Both the position numbers and the translations under genes were made by a program. Of a stretch of DNA of 64,000 nucleotides, positions 37,961 to 47,161 are shown one piece after another. The DNA is taken from positions 434,001 through 498,000 of the forward strand of contig NZ_VDUX01000002.1 in assembly GCF_008039565.1 (NCBI RefSeq). The letters run 5' to 3'. Origin of the DNA: Aeromicrobium terrae (lineage in GTDB: Bacteria; Actinomycetota; Actinomycetes; Propionibacteriales; Nocardioidaceae). The notes under the pieces are model-generated. The model was not told where the DNA came from. It made no database searches and saw only the letters and a program-made list of their open reading frames with translations. The number at the start of each line of letters is the position of its first letter. Position 1 is the stretch's first letter.

Positions 37961-39124
37961 ATGCCAGAGCCGTTCGACCGTCTTCTCGACGCGACCGCGG
38001 AGTGCGAGGCGCCGCTGGCGATCGTCGACGAGACGGCGCTGTGGGCGAACGCCGACGACATCGTGCGACGGGCGGGCGGCAAGCCGGTGCGGGTGGCGTC
38101 GAAGTCGGTGCGGGTGCGCTCGATCATCGAGCGGACGCTGCAGCGGCCGGGGTTCGCCGGCGTGATGTCGTACTCGCTGCTGGAGTCCATCTGGCTCGCC
38201 GACCTCGGCGTCGACGACATCCTGCTGGCGTACCCGACGGCGTCGGCGCGCGGTCTCCGCAACCTGGTCAAGGACGACCGGCGCCTCGCCACCATCACCC
38301 TGATGATCGACTCGGTCGAGTCGCTCGACCTCGTCGACCGGCTGATCGGCAACGACCACCCGACGATCGGCGTCTGCCTCGACGTCGACGCGTCGCTGCG
38401 GATCGGCCCCGTGCACCTCGGCGTCCGCCGCTCCCCCGTGCACACGCCGGACGAGGCCGCCGCCATCGCCCGCGCGGTGGCCGACCGTCCCGGGTTCGAG
38501 CTGCGCGGCGTGATGTTCTACGACGCCCAGATCGCCGGGCTGCCCGACTCGTCCCCGGCGGTGCGGCTGGTGAAGCGCCGCTCCGCCGCCGAGCTCAACG
38601 GCCGTCGCTCCGCCGTGCTCGACGCCGTCCGCCAGCACGCCGACCTCCGCCTGGTGAACGGCGGCGGCACCGGCAGCCTCGAGGTCACCGGCGCCGACCC
38701 GGCCGTCACCGAGCTCACCGCCGGCTCCGGCCTGTTCACCCCGACCCTCTTCGACGGCTACGACGCCTTCGAGGCGCGCCCCGCCGCGTACTTCGCCCTC
38801 GACGTCGTGCGCCGCCCGGCCGACGACATCGCGACGTTGTTCAGCGGCGGCTACATCGCGTCCGGCCCCACCAACAAGAACCGCCAGCCCACGCCGACCT
38901 ACCCGGACGGCCTCTCCCTGATCGGCACCGAGGGCGGCGGCGAGGTGCAGACCCCGGTCCAGGGCGCGGCGGCCCGCGACCTGCGGCTCGGCGACCGCGT
39001 CCTGCTGCGCTACGCGAAGGCCGGTGAGATGTGCGAGCGCTTCGACGACGTCACGCTCGTGCGCGACGACGGAAGCATCGAGACCGTCCCCACGTACCGA
39101 GGCGAAGGGAAGAACTTCGGATGA
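37961..39124 (+). CDS. amino acid deaminase/aldolase (alanine-racemase-fold PLP enzyme)
   Basis: 387 residues, fold-type III PLP enzyme of the D-threonine aldolase/D-serine dehydratase (DSD1) group. The PLP lysine is in VRVASKSVRVRS near residue 48, and VNGGGTGS near residue 227 is the phosphate-binding loop; the C-terminal beta domain carries GGGEVQTPV. Metal-dependent cleavage or dehydration of a D-beta-hydroxy amino acid is expected, with the exact substrate open. Its stop overlaps the next start by 4 bases (ATGA), so it is coupled to a sugar-lactone oxidase. Confidence 0.85.
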   Translation: MPEPFDRLLDATAECEAPLAIVDETALWANADDIVRRAGGKPVRVASKSVRVRSIIERTLQRPGFAGVMSYSLLESIWLADLGVDDILLAYPTASARGLRNLVKDDRRLATITLMIDSVESLDLVDRLIGNDHPTIGVCLDVDASLRIGPVHLGVRRSPVHTPDEAAAIARAVADRPGFELRGVMFYDAQIAGLPDSSPAVRLVKRRSAAELNGRRSAVLDAVRQHADLRLVNGGGTGSLEVTGADPAVTELTAGSGLFTPTLFDGYDAFEARPAAYFALDVVRRPADDIATLFSGGYIASGPTNKNRQPTPTYPDGLSLIGTEGGGEVQTPVQGAAARDLRLGDRVLLRYAKAGEMCERFDDVTLVRDDGSIETVPTYRGEGKNFG

Positions 39125-40416
39125 CCGAACGGTGGAGCACCTGGTCGGGCAGCGCGACGTCCCATCCCGTGCGGCTGCTGCACCCGGCGTCGACGGCCGA
39201 GGTGGTCGAGGCGGTCCGTGCGGCGCGGGCCGAGGGCCTGCCGGTGAAGGCCTACGGCGCCGGGCACTCGTTCACGCCCATCGCGGCCACCGACGGCGTC
39301 ATGCTGCGGCTCGACCGGATGAACCACCTCCTCGCCCACGACACGGCGTCCGGGCAGGTGCGGGTCCAGGCAGGCATGTCGCTGCACGAGCTCAACCCGC
39401 AGCTCGACGCCATCGGCCTGGCGCTGCCGAACCTGGGTGACGTCGACCCGCAGTCGGTGGCCGGCGCGGTCTCCACCGGCACCCACGGCACGGGCGCGAC
39501 GCTGCACGGCATCGCCGCCACGGTGATCGGCGTGCAGCTCGTCACCGCTGAGGGCGACGTCGTGGAGATCGACGAGTCGCACCCGTGGTTCGGCGCCGCG
39601 CGGATCTCGCTCGGCGCGCTCGGCATCGTCACCGAGCTGACGCTGCAGTGCGTCCCGGCGTTCCTGCTGCACGCGCGCGAGGAGCCGATGCCGCTGCCGG
39701 AGGTGCTCGAGCGCCTGCCCGAGCTGCTCCAGAACCACGACCACATGGAGTTCTACTGGTTCCCGCACACCGAGAAGGCGCTGCTCAAGCGGAACGACCG
39801 CGTCCCGCCCGGCACCGAGCGCGAGCCGGTCGGCCGGATCCGCCACCTCGTCGACGACGAGCTGCTCAGCAACGGCGCGTTCGAGCTCGTCAACCGCGTC
39901 GCCGCCCGTCGCCCTTCGTGGATCCCTCGGATCAACCAGTGGTCCGGCTCGGCGCTGTCGGCCCGTGAGTACATCGACCGCTCCTACGAGGTGTTCGTCT
40001 CGCCGCGCCGCGTCCGCTTCCGGGAGTCCGAGTTCGCGATGCCCCGCGCGGCGCTGCCAGACGTGATCCGCGAGCTCCAGGCCTGGTTCGACGCCGGGCA
40101 CGAGGCGATCTCGTTCCCGATCGAGGTCCGGTTCACCGCGGCCGACGACGTCTGGATGTCCACGGGTCACGAGCGCGACAACTGCTACGTCGCCGTGCAC
40201 CAGTACCACCGCACCGACCCGACGGCGTACTTCGCCGCCGCGCAGGACGTCTTCACCGCGCACGAGGGCCGTCCGCACTGGGGCAAGATGCACACGCTCG
40301 GCGCCGACTACCTCTCCCAGCGGTACGCGCGGTTCGACGACTTCGTGGCCGTCCGCGACGAGGCCGACCCGCGCCGCACGTTCAGCAACGCCTACCTGGA
40401 CCGCGTGCTGGGCTGA
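39121..40416 (+). CDS. FAD-linked D-arabinono-1,4-lactone oxidase
   Basis: 431 residues. The FAD_binding_4 domain occupies residues ~10-170, with GAGHSFTPIA near 43-52 and GAVSTGTHGTG near 117-127. The C-terminal ALO domain ends with HWGKMHTL and RYARFDDF, the family signature that includes the HWxK flavin-site motif. It oxidises an aldonolactone such as L-gulono- or D-arabinono-1,4-lactone with oxygen. Pairing with the upstream aldolase-like gene recurs in actinobacteria as far as I recall, but a joint pathway is not known to me. Confidence 0.92.
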   Translation: MTERWSTWSGSATSHPVRLLHPASTAEVVEAVRAARAEGLPVKAYGAGHSFTPIAATDGVMLRLDRMNHLLAHDTASGQVRVQAGMSLHELNPQLDAIGLALPNLGDVDPQSVAGAVSTGTHGTGATLHGIAATVIGVQLVTAEGDVVEIDESHPWFGAARISLGALGIVTELTLQCVPAFLLHAREEPMPLPEVLERLPELLQNHDHMEFYWFPHTEKALLKRNDRVPPGTEREPVGRIRHLVDDELLSNGAFELVNRVAARRPSWIPRINQWSGSALSAREYIDRSYEVFVSPRRVRFRESEFAMPRAALPDVIRELQAWFDAGHEAISFPIEVRFTAADDVWMSTGHERDNCYVAVHQYHRTDPTAYFAAAQDVFTAHEGRPHWGKMHTLGADYLSQRYARFDDFVAVRDEADPRRTFSNAYLDRVLG

Positions 40417-40422
40417 GGGCTC

Positions 40423-40428
40423 TAGGTT
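40423..40428 (+). promoter_or_regulatory. -10 element of leaderless galE promoter
   Basis: TAGGTT with 7 bases to the ATG at 40436; an in-frame TTG at 40427 lies within the -10 and is unlikely to be the start. Confidence 0.45.
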
Positions 40429-40435
40429 GGGTGCC

Positions 40436-41455
40436 ATGCGCGTACTCGTGACCGGCGGGGCCGGCTACATCGGCTCGCACACCGTCATCCCCCTGCAGGC
40501 GGCCGGGCACGACGTCGTCGTCGCGGACAGCTTCGTCAACAGCAAGCCGCTCGTCGTCGACCGGATCGAGCGGATCACCGGCACGCGTCCGGAGCTCCAC
40601 GAGCTCGACGTCCGCGACGAGCAGGCTCTGGACGCCCTGTTCGACGCCCAGCCGATCGACGCCGTCATCCACTTCGCCGCGCTGAAGGCCGTCGGCGAGA
40701 GCACCCAGAAGCCGCTGGAGTACTACGAGAACAACGTCAACGGCACGTTCGCGCTGCTCGCGTCGATGCGCCGGCACGACGTGACCACGCTGGTCTTCTC
40801 CTCCTCCGCCACGGTCTACGGGCGGAACGCGCCGGTGCCGTACCAGGAGGACTACGAGTTCCTGTCGGCCGCGAGCCCCTACGGGCAGACCAAGGTCATG
40901 ACCGAGCGGGTGCTCAGCGACGTCGCCGCGGCCGACCCGCGCTGGCGCATCGCGATGCTCCGCTACTTCAACCCGGTCGGCGCCCACCCGTCCGGGACGA
41001 TCGGCGAGGACCCGCAGGGCGTCCCGCACAACCTGATGCCGTTCCTCGCCCAGGTCGCCGTCGGCCGGCGCGAGAAGCTGTCGATCTACGGCGGCGACTA
41101 CCCCACCGACGACGGCACCTGCGAGCGCGACTACCTGCACGTCGACGACCTCGCCGAGGGGCACGTCGCCGCGCTCGACGCCCTGGCCTCCCGCGAGCCC
41201 GGAGCCCGCGCCTGGAACCTCGGCACCGGCAGGGCGACGTCGGTGCTGGAGATGCTGCACGCGTTCGAGCGCGCCGTCGGCCACGACCTCCCGCACGAGA
41301 TCGTCGACCGTCGTGCTGGCGACCTGCCCGCGTTCTGGGCCGACCCGAGCCGCGCCGAGGCCGAGCTCGGCTGGAAGGCCACCCGCACCGTCGACGACAT
41401 GTGCGCCGACACCTGGCGCTGGCAGTCGCAGAACCCCGAGGGCTACGGCGCCTAG
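40436..41455 (+). CDS. galE: UDP-glucose 4-epimerase
   Basis: A 339-residue short-chain dehydrogenase/reductase epimerising UDP-glucose and UDP-galactose. NAD motif GGAGYIGSH (residues 7-15), SSSATVYG with catalytic Ser/Thr near residue 124, and the YGQTK Tyr/Lys pair near residue 149; the RYFNPVGAHPSG segment is specific to GalE. It supplies galactose units for cell-wall glycans and allows galactose use. The TAG shares CTAG with the convergent rlmB stop. Confidence 0.95.
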   Translation: MRVLVTGGAGYIGSHTVIPLQAAGHDVVVADSFVNSKPLVVDRIERITGTRPELHELDVRDEQALDALFDAQPIDAVIHFAALKAVGESTQKPLEYYENNVNGTFALLASMRRHDVTTLVFSSSATVYGRNAPVPYQEDYEFLSAASPYGQTKVMTERVLSDVAAADPRWRIAMLRYFNPVGAHPSGTIGEDPQGVPHNLMPFLAQVAVGRREKLSIYGGDYPTDDGTCERDYLHVDDLAEGHVAALDALASREPGARAWNLGTGRATSVLEMLHAFERAVGHDLPHEIVDRRAGDLPAFWADPSRAEAELGWKATRTVDDMCADTWRWQSQNPEGYGA

Positions 41456-42396
41456 CGGGCCTGGCTCACGGCGTACAGGGCGATGCCGGCCGCGACGCCG
41501 GCGTTCAAGGACTCCAGGTCGGACGACATCGGGATGCTGACGAGCTGGTCGCAGGTCTCGGTCACCAGCCGCGAGATGCCCTTGCCCTCGCTGCCGATGA
41601 CGACCACGAGCGGGCCGTCGACGAGCTCGCAGTCCGGCAGCGCGACGTCGCCGTCGGCGGCCAGGCCGATCACCATCAGCCCGGCCTCCTGGTACGCCTT
41701 CAGCTGACGGGTGAGGTTCGTGGCCCGGGCGACCTTGACCCGGGCGGCAGCCCCGGCCGACGTCTTCCACGCGGCCGCGGTCATCTGCGCCGACCGGCGC
41801 TCGGCGATGACGACGCCGTGGGCGCCGAAGCCCGACGCCGACCGCACCACCGCGCCGAGGTTCCGGGGGTCGGTGACGCCGTCGAGCATCACGACCAGAG
41901 GCGGCTCACCGCGCTCGGCGGCGACGGCGAGCAGGTCGTCCGGGTGCGCGTAGTCGTAGGCGTGCAGCTTGGCCGCGATGCCCTGGTGCACGGCACCGCC
42001 GGTCAGCTTGTCGAGCTCGGGCCGGCCGACCTCCATCAGCGAGACGTGCTGCTCGGCGGCCAGGCGGAAGATCTCCCGGATGCGGTCGTCGCGCTCGATG
42101 CCGTCGGCCACGTGCAGCGCGGCCACCGGGACGTTCGCGCGCAGCAGCTCGATCACCGAGTTGCGGCCGGCCACCCACTCCGGGCCACCGTCGGTGGACT
42201 TCCGGCGCGGGCGCGCGGCGTCGCGACGCTCGGCGGCCTGCGCCTTCTTGTAGGCCTTGTGGTTGGGGCGCTCCTCGGCGCGCGGCGTGGCGCCCTTGCC
42301 CTCCAGGCCCTTGCGGCGGCGGCCGCCAGACCCGGCGGTGGGGTTGCCCTTGCCGGTCTTCTTGATCGCGCCCTTGCGCTTGCTGTTGCCGGCCAT
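41452..42396 (-). CDS. rlmB: 23S rRNA 2'-O-ribose methyltransferase (RlmB/TrmH family)
   Basis: 314 residues. A basic low-complexity N-terminus (1-55, Lys/Arg/Gly-rich) precedes the substrate-binding domain (GRNSVIELLRA) and the SpoU knot domain with motif 1 LDGVTDPRNLGAVVRSA, motif 2 VIGSEGKGISRL and motif 3 IPMSSDLESLNAGVA. In E. coli RlmB methylates G2251 of 23S rRNA. The ATG overlaps the cysS stop (TGATG), the usual actinobacterial cysS-rlmB pair. Confidence 0.93.
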   Translation of the reverse strand: MAGNSKRKGAIKKTGKGNPTAGSGGRRRKGLEGKGATPRAEERPNHKAYKKAQAAERRDAARPRRKSTDGGPEWVAGRNSVIELLRANVPVAALHVADGIERDDRIREIFRLAAEQHVSLMEVGRPELDKLTGGAVHQGIAAKLHAYDYAHPDDLLAVAAERGEPPLVVMLDGVTDPRNLGAVVRSASGFGAHGVVIAERRSAQMTAAAWKTSAGAAARVKVARATNLTRQLKAYQEAGLMVIGLAADGDVALPDCELVDGPLVVVIGSEGKGISRLVTETCDQLVSIPMSSDLESLNAGVAAGIALYAVSQAR

Positions 42397-43799
42397 CAGC
42401 CCTTCACCTGCCATCGGGCGCCCTGCGCCGTGTCCTCGACCTCGACGCCGGCGGCCGCGAGCTGGTCGCGCACCCGGTCGGCAGTCGCGAAGTCCTTGTC
42501 GGCACGAGCCTGCGCCCGCTGTTCGATGAGCGCCTCGACGAGCGACGCGAGCGCGGCGTCGCCACCGCTCCCGGACGACCCGGTCCAGGGCGCCGCGAGC
42601 GGGTCGAGCCCGAGCACGTCGAGCATCGCCCGCACGGAGGCGAGGTTGCCGCGCAGGGCCTCGCCGTCGGCGTCCGCGAGCAGCTTGTTGCCCTCGCCGA
42701 TGACGGCCTGCAACTCCGCGAGCGCGGCCGGCGTCGACAGGTCGTCGTCCATGGCGGCTGCGAAGCCCGGAGTCACGTCGCCAGGTTCCACCCCTCCGGT
42801 CACCTCGGTGGCCCGGGTCACGTAGCCCTCGATCCGGTCGAACGCGGTGGCGGCCTCGGCGAGCGCCTCCTCGCTGAACTCGACGATCGAGCGGTAGTGC
42901 GACGCGGCGAGGTAGTAGCGCAGCGCGATCGGGCGCACCCGCTTCACGACCTCGCTGACCATCAGCGTGTTGCCGACGGACTTGGCCATCTTCGAGCCGC
43001 CGAGGTTGAGCATCGCGTTGTGCATCCAGATGCGCGCGAACTGCTGGCCGGCCGCGCGGGACTGGGCCAGCTCGTTCTCGTGGTGCGGGAAGCGGAGGTC
43101 GAGTCCGCCGCCGTGGATGTCGAACTCGTGGCCGAGGTACTTGGCCGCCATCGCCGAGCACTCCAGGTGCCAGCCGGGCCGGCCGCGCCCCCACGGCGTG
43201 GGCCAGGACGCCGACTCCGGCTCACCGGCCTTGTGGCCCTTCCAGAGGGCGAAGTCACGCGGGTCGCGCTTGCCCTCGGGCGGGGCGTCCTCGGCCGGCT
43301 GCATGTCGTCGATCCGCTGGTTGGACAGCTCGCCGTAGGCGGGCCAGGACCGGACGTCGAAGTAGACGTCGCCCGAGCCGTCGTCGGCCGGGTACGCGTG
43401 CCCGCGCTCGATCAGCTCGCCGATCATCTCGATCATCTCCGGCACGTGGCCGGTGGCGCGGGGCTCGTAGGTGGGCGGCAGGCAGCCGAGGACCTCGTAC
43501 GCCGCGTGCAGCGCGCGCTCGTTCTCGTAGGCGACCGCGTACCAGGGGCGGCCCTGCTCCTCGCCCTTGGCGAGCACCTTGTCGTCGATGTCGGTGACGT
43601 TGGCGATGATCGTGACGTCGTAGCCGGACCGCAGCAGCCAGCGGCGCAGCACGTCGAAGACCACCTCCTTGCGGATGTGGCCGATGTGCGGCGGCCCCTG
43701 CACGGTCAGGCCGCAGTGGTAGATGCCGACGTGCCCGCGGACCACCGGGTCGAGGTCGCGCAGCTCACGCGTCGCGGAGTCGTGGAGGCGGATCGGCAC
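42396..43799 (-). CDS. cysS: cysteine--tRNA ligase
   Basis: 467 residues, class I aminoacyl-tRNA synthetase. HIGH motif in GPPHIGHIR (about residues 37-45), zinc ligand Cys29 in CGLTV with Cys and His ligands in LECSAM and FPHHENE, KMSKS motif in the form KMAKS near residue 265, and the C-terminal tRNA-binding helices. Start is GTG with TAGGGT 6 bases upstream. It is full-length. It should not be confused with MshC, which is shorter and lacks the tRNA-binding end. Confidence 0.96.
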   Translation of the reverse strand: MPIRLHDSATRELRDLDPVVRGHVGIYHCGLTVQGPPHIGHIRKEVVFDVLRRWLLRSGYDVTIIANVTDIDDKVLAKGEEQGRPWYAVAYENERALHAAYEVLGCLPPTYEPRATGHVPEMIEMIGELIERGHAYPADDGSGDVYFDVRSWPAYGELSNQRIDDMQPAEDAPPEGKRDPRDFALWKGHKAGEPESASWPTPWGRGRPGWHLECSAMAAKYLGHEFDIHGGGLDLRFPHHENELAQSRAAGQQFARIWMHNAMLNLGGSKMAKSVGNTLMVSEVVKRVRPIALRYYLAASHYRSIVEFSEEALAEAATAFDRIEGYVTRATEVTGGVEPGDVTPGFAAAMDDDLSTPAALAELQAVIGEGNKLLADADGEALRGNLASVRAMLDVLGLDPLAAPWTGSSGSGGDAALASLVEALIEQRAQARADKDFATADRVRDQLAAAGVEVEDTAQGARWQVKG

Positions 43800-43805
43800 G
43801 CGCCA

Positions 43806-43811
43806 ACCCTA
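43806..43811 (-). promoter_or_regulatory. -10 element of leaderless cysS promoter
   Basis: TAGGGT with 6 bases to the GTG at 43799. Confidence 0.45.
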
Positions 43812-43882
43812 TCGGCTGAAACTGCAGGTCCCGACCGCGGCGGCGGCCGGTCACATCAGCCCCGTCTGACTCATCCGTCACT

Positions 43883-43888
43883 TACCAT
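43883..43888 (+). promoter_or_regulatory. -10 element of leaderless C39-protease gene promoter
   Basis: TACCAT with 6 bases to the ATG at 43895. Confidence 0.45.
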
Positions 43889-43894
43889 GACCCG

Positions 43895-45130
43895 ATGAGG
43901 TCCCGCCTGTTCCTGCTCTCCGCCGCCGCGGCGTGCGTCGCGTCGCTCCTGGCGTCGCCTGCCGACGCCGCCGGCAGCACGGCCCGCGTCATGCGCTGGA
44001 GCAGCACGGCCGAGCTCTCGACCGGATACGCGTCCCGACTGGTCGTCGCCGACGGGTCGATGCGCGTCGGGGCGAACCCGAAGACCACCACCTACGTCGA
44101 CCCGTACGGCTCGAAGACCCGCCGCACGTTCGAGTACGGCTACTGGGACTCGCCGTGGGTCGACCCCGGCTTCGACCTGACCCGCCTCGTGCCGTCGTGG
44201 AACGTCGACGCCCCGAGCGGCACGTGGATCCGCGTGCAGATCCGGGCCAAGAAGGGCTCCACCACGGGCAGCTGGGACACCGTCGCCAACTGGGGCTACG
44301 GCACCGCGGGGGTGCACCGGACCTCCTCGTCGTCGCAGACCGACGACCTCACGTCCGTGGACGTCGACACCGTGAAGGCGCGGTCCGGCACGCTCGACGC
44401 GTGGCAGATGCGCGTCCTCCTGCTCCGGCCCGTCGGCTCCACCTCGACGCCGGTCGTGCACTCGCTCAGCGGCATCGCGTCGGCGTACGCGACCCGCACG
44501 CGCAGCACCAGTCCGACCACGATGACCGCGACGCGCGTGCTGGGCGTCCCGCGGTACTCCCAGATGACCCACCGCGGCGAGTACCCGCAGTGGGGCGGGG
44601 GCGGCGAGGCCTGGTGCTCCCCCACGTCGACGTCGATGGTGCTGCGGTACTTCGGCAGCGGGCCGAAGAGCGCCGACTACGCCTGGTCGCCCTACTCGGC
44701 CTCGTGGGTCGACCACGCGGCCCGCTACACGTTCGACCACCGCTACGACGGCACCGGCAACTGGCCGTTCAACACCGCGTACGCCGGGCGCTACGGGCTC
44801 GACGCCTTCGTCACCCGCTTCTACGACCTGCGCGACGCCGAGGCGTTCATCAAGGCCGGCATCCCGGTGGTCGCGTCGATCGCGTTCAGGAAGGGCGAGC
44901 TCGACGGGGCGCCGATCTCGTCGACGCCCGGGCACCTGCTGGTGATCGTCGGGTTCACGTCGAGCGGGCGGGTCGTGGTGAACGACCCCGCCGGGAAGAG
45001 CACGACGGCGGTGCGCCGCGAGTACTCCCGCGGCCAGTTCGAGCGGGCGTGGCTCGGCGGCAGCGGCGGCATCGTCTACGTGATGCGTCCGACGTCCAAG
45101 GCCCTGCCGCCGGACACGTCCCGCTGGTGA
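43895..45130 (+). CDS. secreted C39-like peptidase
   Basis: 411 residues. Signal peptide 1-26 (cleavage near ADAA/G). Residues ~30-205 form a beta-rich region found in front of many actinobacterial C39-like domains. The papain-fold peptidase_C39_2 domain begins at VLGVPRYSQ; the catalytic Cys is in AWCSPTS (near residue 246), the His in PGHLLVIVG (near 348) and the Asp/Asn position in VNDPAGK. It acts outside the cell, perhaps in peptide or wall turnover; the substrate is unknown. Confidence 0.9.
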   Translation: MRSRLFLLSAAAACVASLLASPADAAGSTARVMRWSSTAELSTGYASRLVVADGSMRVGANPKTTTYVDPYGSKTRRTFEYGYWDSPWVDPGFDLTRLVPSWNVDAPSGTWIRVQIRAKKGSTTGSWDTVANWGYGTAGVHRTSSSSQTDDLTSVDVDTVKARSGTLDAWQMRVLLLRPVGSTSTPVVHSLSGIASAYATRTRSTSPTTMTATRVLGVPRYSQMTHRGEYPQWGGGGEAWCSPTSTSMVLRYFGSGPKSADYAWSPYSASWVDHAARYTFDHRYDGTGNWPFNTAYAGRYGLDAFVTRFYDLRDAEAFIKAGIPVVASIAFRKGELDGAPISSTPGHLLVIVGFTSSGRVVVNDPAGKSTTAVRREYSRGQFERAWLGGSGGIVYVMRPTSKALPPDTSRW

Positions 45131-45133
45131 CCG

Positions 45134-46630
45134 TCAGCTGACGGAGACCGCGACGCGGTCGTGGCCGGTGGCGCCGTCCGGCAGCACGTCTGAGCGCTCG
45201 GCGGTCTGGGTGTAGCCGGACTTGTCCGTGGCCCGCACCTCGATGACGTGGTCGCCGGGCAGGGCGTCCCACTCGAGCTTCCACTGCACCCAGGTGTCGT
45301 CGTTCGGCACGGCCGCCAGGTCGGCCTGCTCCCACTCCCCGTCGTCGACGCGGACCTCGACCTTCGCGATGCCGGTGTGCTGCGCCCAGGCCACGCCCGC
45401 GATCGGGACGGTGCCGGCGGCGACGTCGCGCAGCGGCAGGTCGATGCGCGACTGCGTCTTGACCGGCCCCTTCGCGCCCCAGCCGCGCTGGGTCCAGTAC
45501 GCCTCGAAGTCGGCGAACCGGGTGACCTCCCACTCGCGGACCCACTTGGTGGCCGAGACGTAGCCGTACAGGCCCGGCACGACCTGGCGCACCGGGAAGC
45601 CGTGCTCGACCGGCAGCGCCTCGCCGTTCATCGCGACGGCGAGCAGAGCGTCCCGGCCGTCGGTGAGCGCCGAGAGCGGGGTGCCGCAGGTCCAGCCGTC
45701 GTCCGACGTCGACAGCAGGGCGTCAGCGCCGGGCTTCACGCCCACCTCGTCGAGGAGCGTCTTCATCGGGACGCCGCTGAACAGCGTCGTCGAGATCAGG
45801 TCTCCGCCCACCTGGTTGGAGACGCAGCACAGCGTGATCCAGGCGTCCTTCAGGCCGCGGTCGAGCAGGTCCTGGTAGGTGATGGTCAGCTCGCGCTCGA
45901 CCATGCCGTGGATGCGCAGCGACCAGTCCTCCGGCTCGATCAGCGGCGGCGTGAGGGCGGTGTCGATGCGGTAGAAGTCGCGATTCGGCGTCAGCCACGG
46001 CGGCTGACCTTGGAGGCGGAGGTCGGTGCCGGCCGGTGCGGCGACACGTCGCGTCGGCAGCTTGAGCGCCGCCCGCACCTTCTCCAGCGCGCGACGCCGG
46101 CGGTGCCGTGCGGCAAGGACCTCCCCGCCGGTGCCGGCCAGGGCGGTGCCGACCGCGACGGCACCCGCCATCCGCAGCACCGTGCGACGCGAGACCCCTG
46201 CCGAGGCCTCGGCCTCCGGCTCCTCGCGGACCAGCAGGTGGAGCACGGCGACCAGCGTCGCGCCGCCGAGGAGCGACGCCACGACGCCGCCGGTGGAGCC
46301 GTACGGCCGCGACAGGACCGCCGCGACCACGAGCCCGGTCGCGACCACCGCTCCCGCGAGCGCGAGCGGGCGTCGCTGGAGCCACCAGCGCCCGAGCACT
46401 GCCCCGAGCAGCACCATGCCGGCGAGCACCGAGATCACGGCCAGCGGCTTGTCGTTCTTGCCCACGACCGAGATGACGGACTCCGCCGTCGAGCCCGGCG
46501 TCAGCTTGATGACCGTCTGCGCCAGGGCGAGCACCGGGCTCTCCCGCAGGTTCAGCAGCGCGGCCGCGAGCTGGCTCGCGGCGATCGCCGCCGCGGCAGC
46601 CAGGGCCCCGAACAGGGCGCGTGTCCTCAC
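45134..46630 (-). CDS. membrane-anchored molybdopterin-dependent oxidoreductase (sulfite oxidase family)
   Basis: 498 residues. The N-terminal ~150 residues contain about four membrane segments. A second basic/hydrophobic stretch (RRTVLRMAG, residues ~155-175) looks like an internal Tat-type signal or further membrane pass. The catalytic domain (about 215-400) has the molybdenum-ligand cysteine in ITLCCVSN and HGFPVRQVVPGLYG typical of sulfite oxidase/MsrP-like enzymes; a Mo-co dimerisation domain follows (VEVRVDDGEW). The substrate is unknown (sulfite, sulfoxides or nitrate-like compounds). Start is GTG. No YedZ-type heme partner is adjacent; the N-terminal helices may replace it. Confidence 0.88.
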   Translation of the reverse strand: MRTRALFGALAAAAAIAASQLAAALLNLRESPVLALAQTVIKLTPGSTAESVISVVGKNDKPLAVISVLAGMVLLGAVLGRWWLQRRPLALAGAVVATGLVVAAVLSRPYGSTGGVVASLLGGATLVAVLHLLVREEPEAEASAGVSRRTVLRMAGAVAVGTALAGTGGEVLAARHRRRRALEKVRAALKLPTRRVAAPAGTDLRLQGQPPWLTPNRDFYRIDTALTPPLIEPEDWSLRIHGMVERELTITYQDLLDRGLKDAWITLCCVSNQVGGDLISTTLFSGVPMKTLLDEVGVKPGADALLSTSDDGWTCGTPLSALTDGRDALLAVAMNGEALPVEHGFPVRQVVPGLYGYVSATKWVREWEVTRFADFEAYWTQRGWGAKGPVKTQSRIDLPLRDVAAGTVPIAGVAWAQHTGIAKVEVRVDDGEWEQADLAAVPNDDTWVQWKLEWDALPGDHVIEVRATDKSGYTQTAERSDVLPDGATGHDRVAVSVS

Positions 46631-46687
46631 CGCTCCATTCTGGTCTCCGCACCCTGAGTCCACCGAGCAGTGCGGCATGATGAACCT

Positions 46688-47161
46688 GTGACATCTCGCG
46701 TGGGCATCGGCACGGACGTGCATCGGCTCGAACCTGGCCGGACCCTCTGGCTCGCCGGTCTCGAGTGGCCCGACGAGGACGTCGGTCTGGCCGGTCACTC
46801 CGACGGCGACTGCGTCGCGCACGCGATGGTCGACGCGCTGCTGAGCGCCGCCGGCCTCGGCGACATCGGCTCACGCTTCGGCACCGCCGACCCCGCGTGG
46901 GCGTCGGCGTCCGGCGTCGCGTTCCTGACCGAGACCGCCCGGCTCGTCCGCGAGGCCGGCTACGAGATCGGCAACGTCGCCGTGCAGGCGATCGGCAACC
47001 GCCCGCGCCTATCGTCCCGGCGCGACGAGGCCCAGCAGGTGCTGAGCGACGCCGTCGGGGCGCCCGTCAGCGTCTCGGCCACCACGACGGACGGCCTGGG
47101 CCTCACCGGGCGCGGCGAGGGGATCGCCGCCATCGCGACGGCGTCGATCAGCGCGAGCTGA
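46688..47161 (+). CDS. ispF: 2-C-methyl-D-erythritol 2,4-cyclodiphosphate synthase
   Basis: 157 residues, MEP pathway enzyme forming the cyclic diphosphate intermediate of isoprenoid synthesis. [12 protein letters not shown] supplies the zinc ligands Asp/His, [13 protein letters not shown] is the family signature, and the C-terminus [17 protein letters not shown] matches TTEKLGFTGRxEGIAA. Start GTG at 46688. In most actinobacteria ispD and ispF follow carD on the same strand; here ispD is missing from the window and ispF is convergent with carD (stops abut as TGATCA). Confidence 0.95.
   Translation: MTSRVGIGTDVHRLEPGRTLWLAGLEWPDEDVGLAGHSDGDCVAHAMVDALLSAAGLGDIGSRFGTADPAWASASGVAFLTETARLVREAGYEIGNVAVQAIGNRPRLSSRRDEAQQVLSDAVGAPVSVSATTTDGLGLTGRGEGIAAIATASISAS

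Noticed and set aside
42396-43799. mshC (cysteine:GlcN-Ins ligase) instead of cysS
   Set aside because: The protein has the C-terminal tRNA-binding region and sits with rlmB, as CysS does. MshC is a shorter paralogue.
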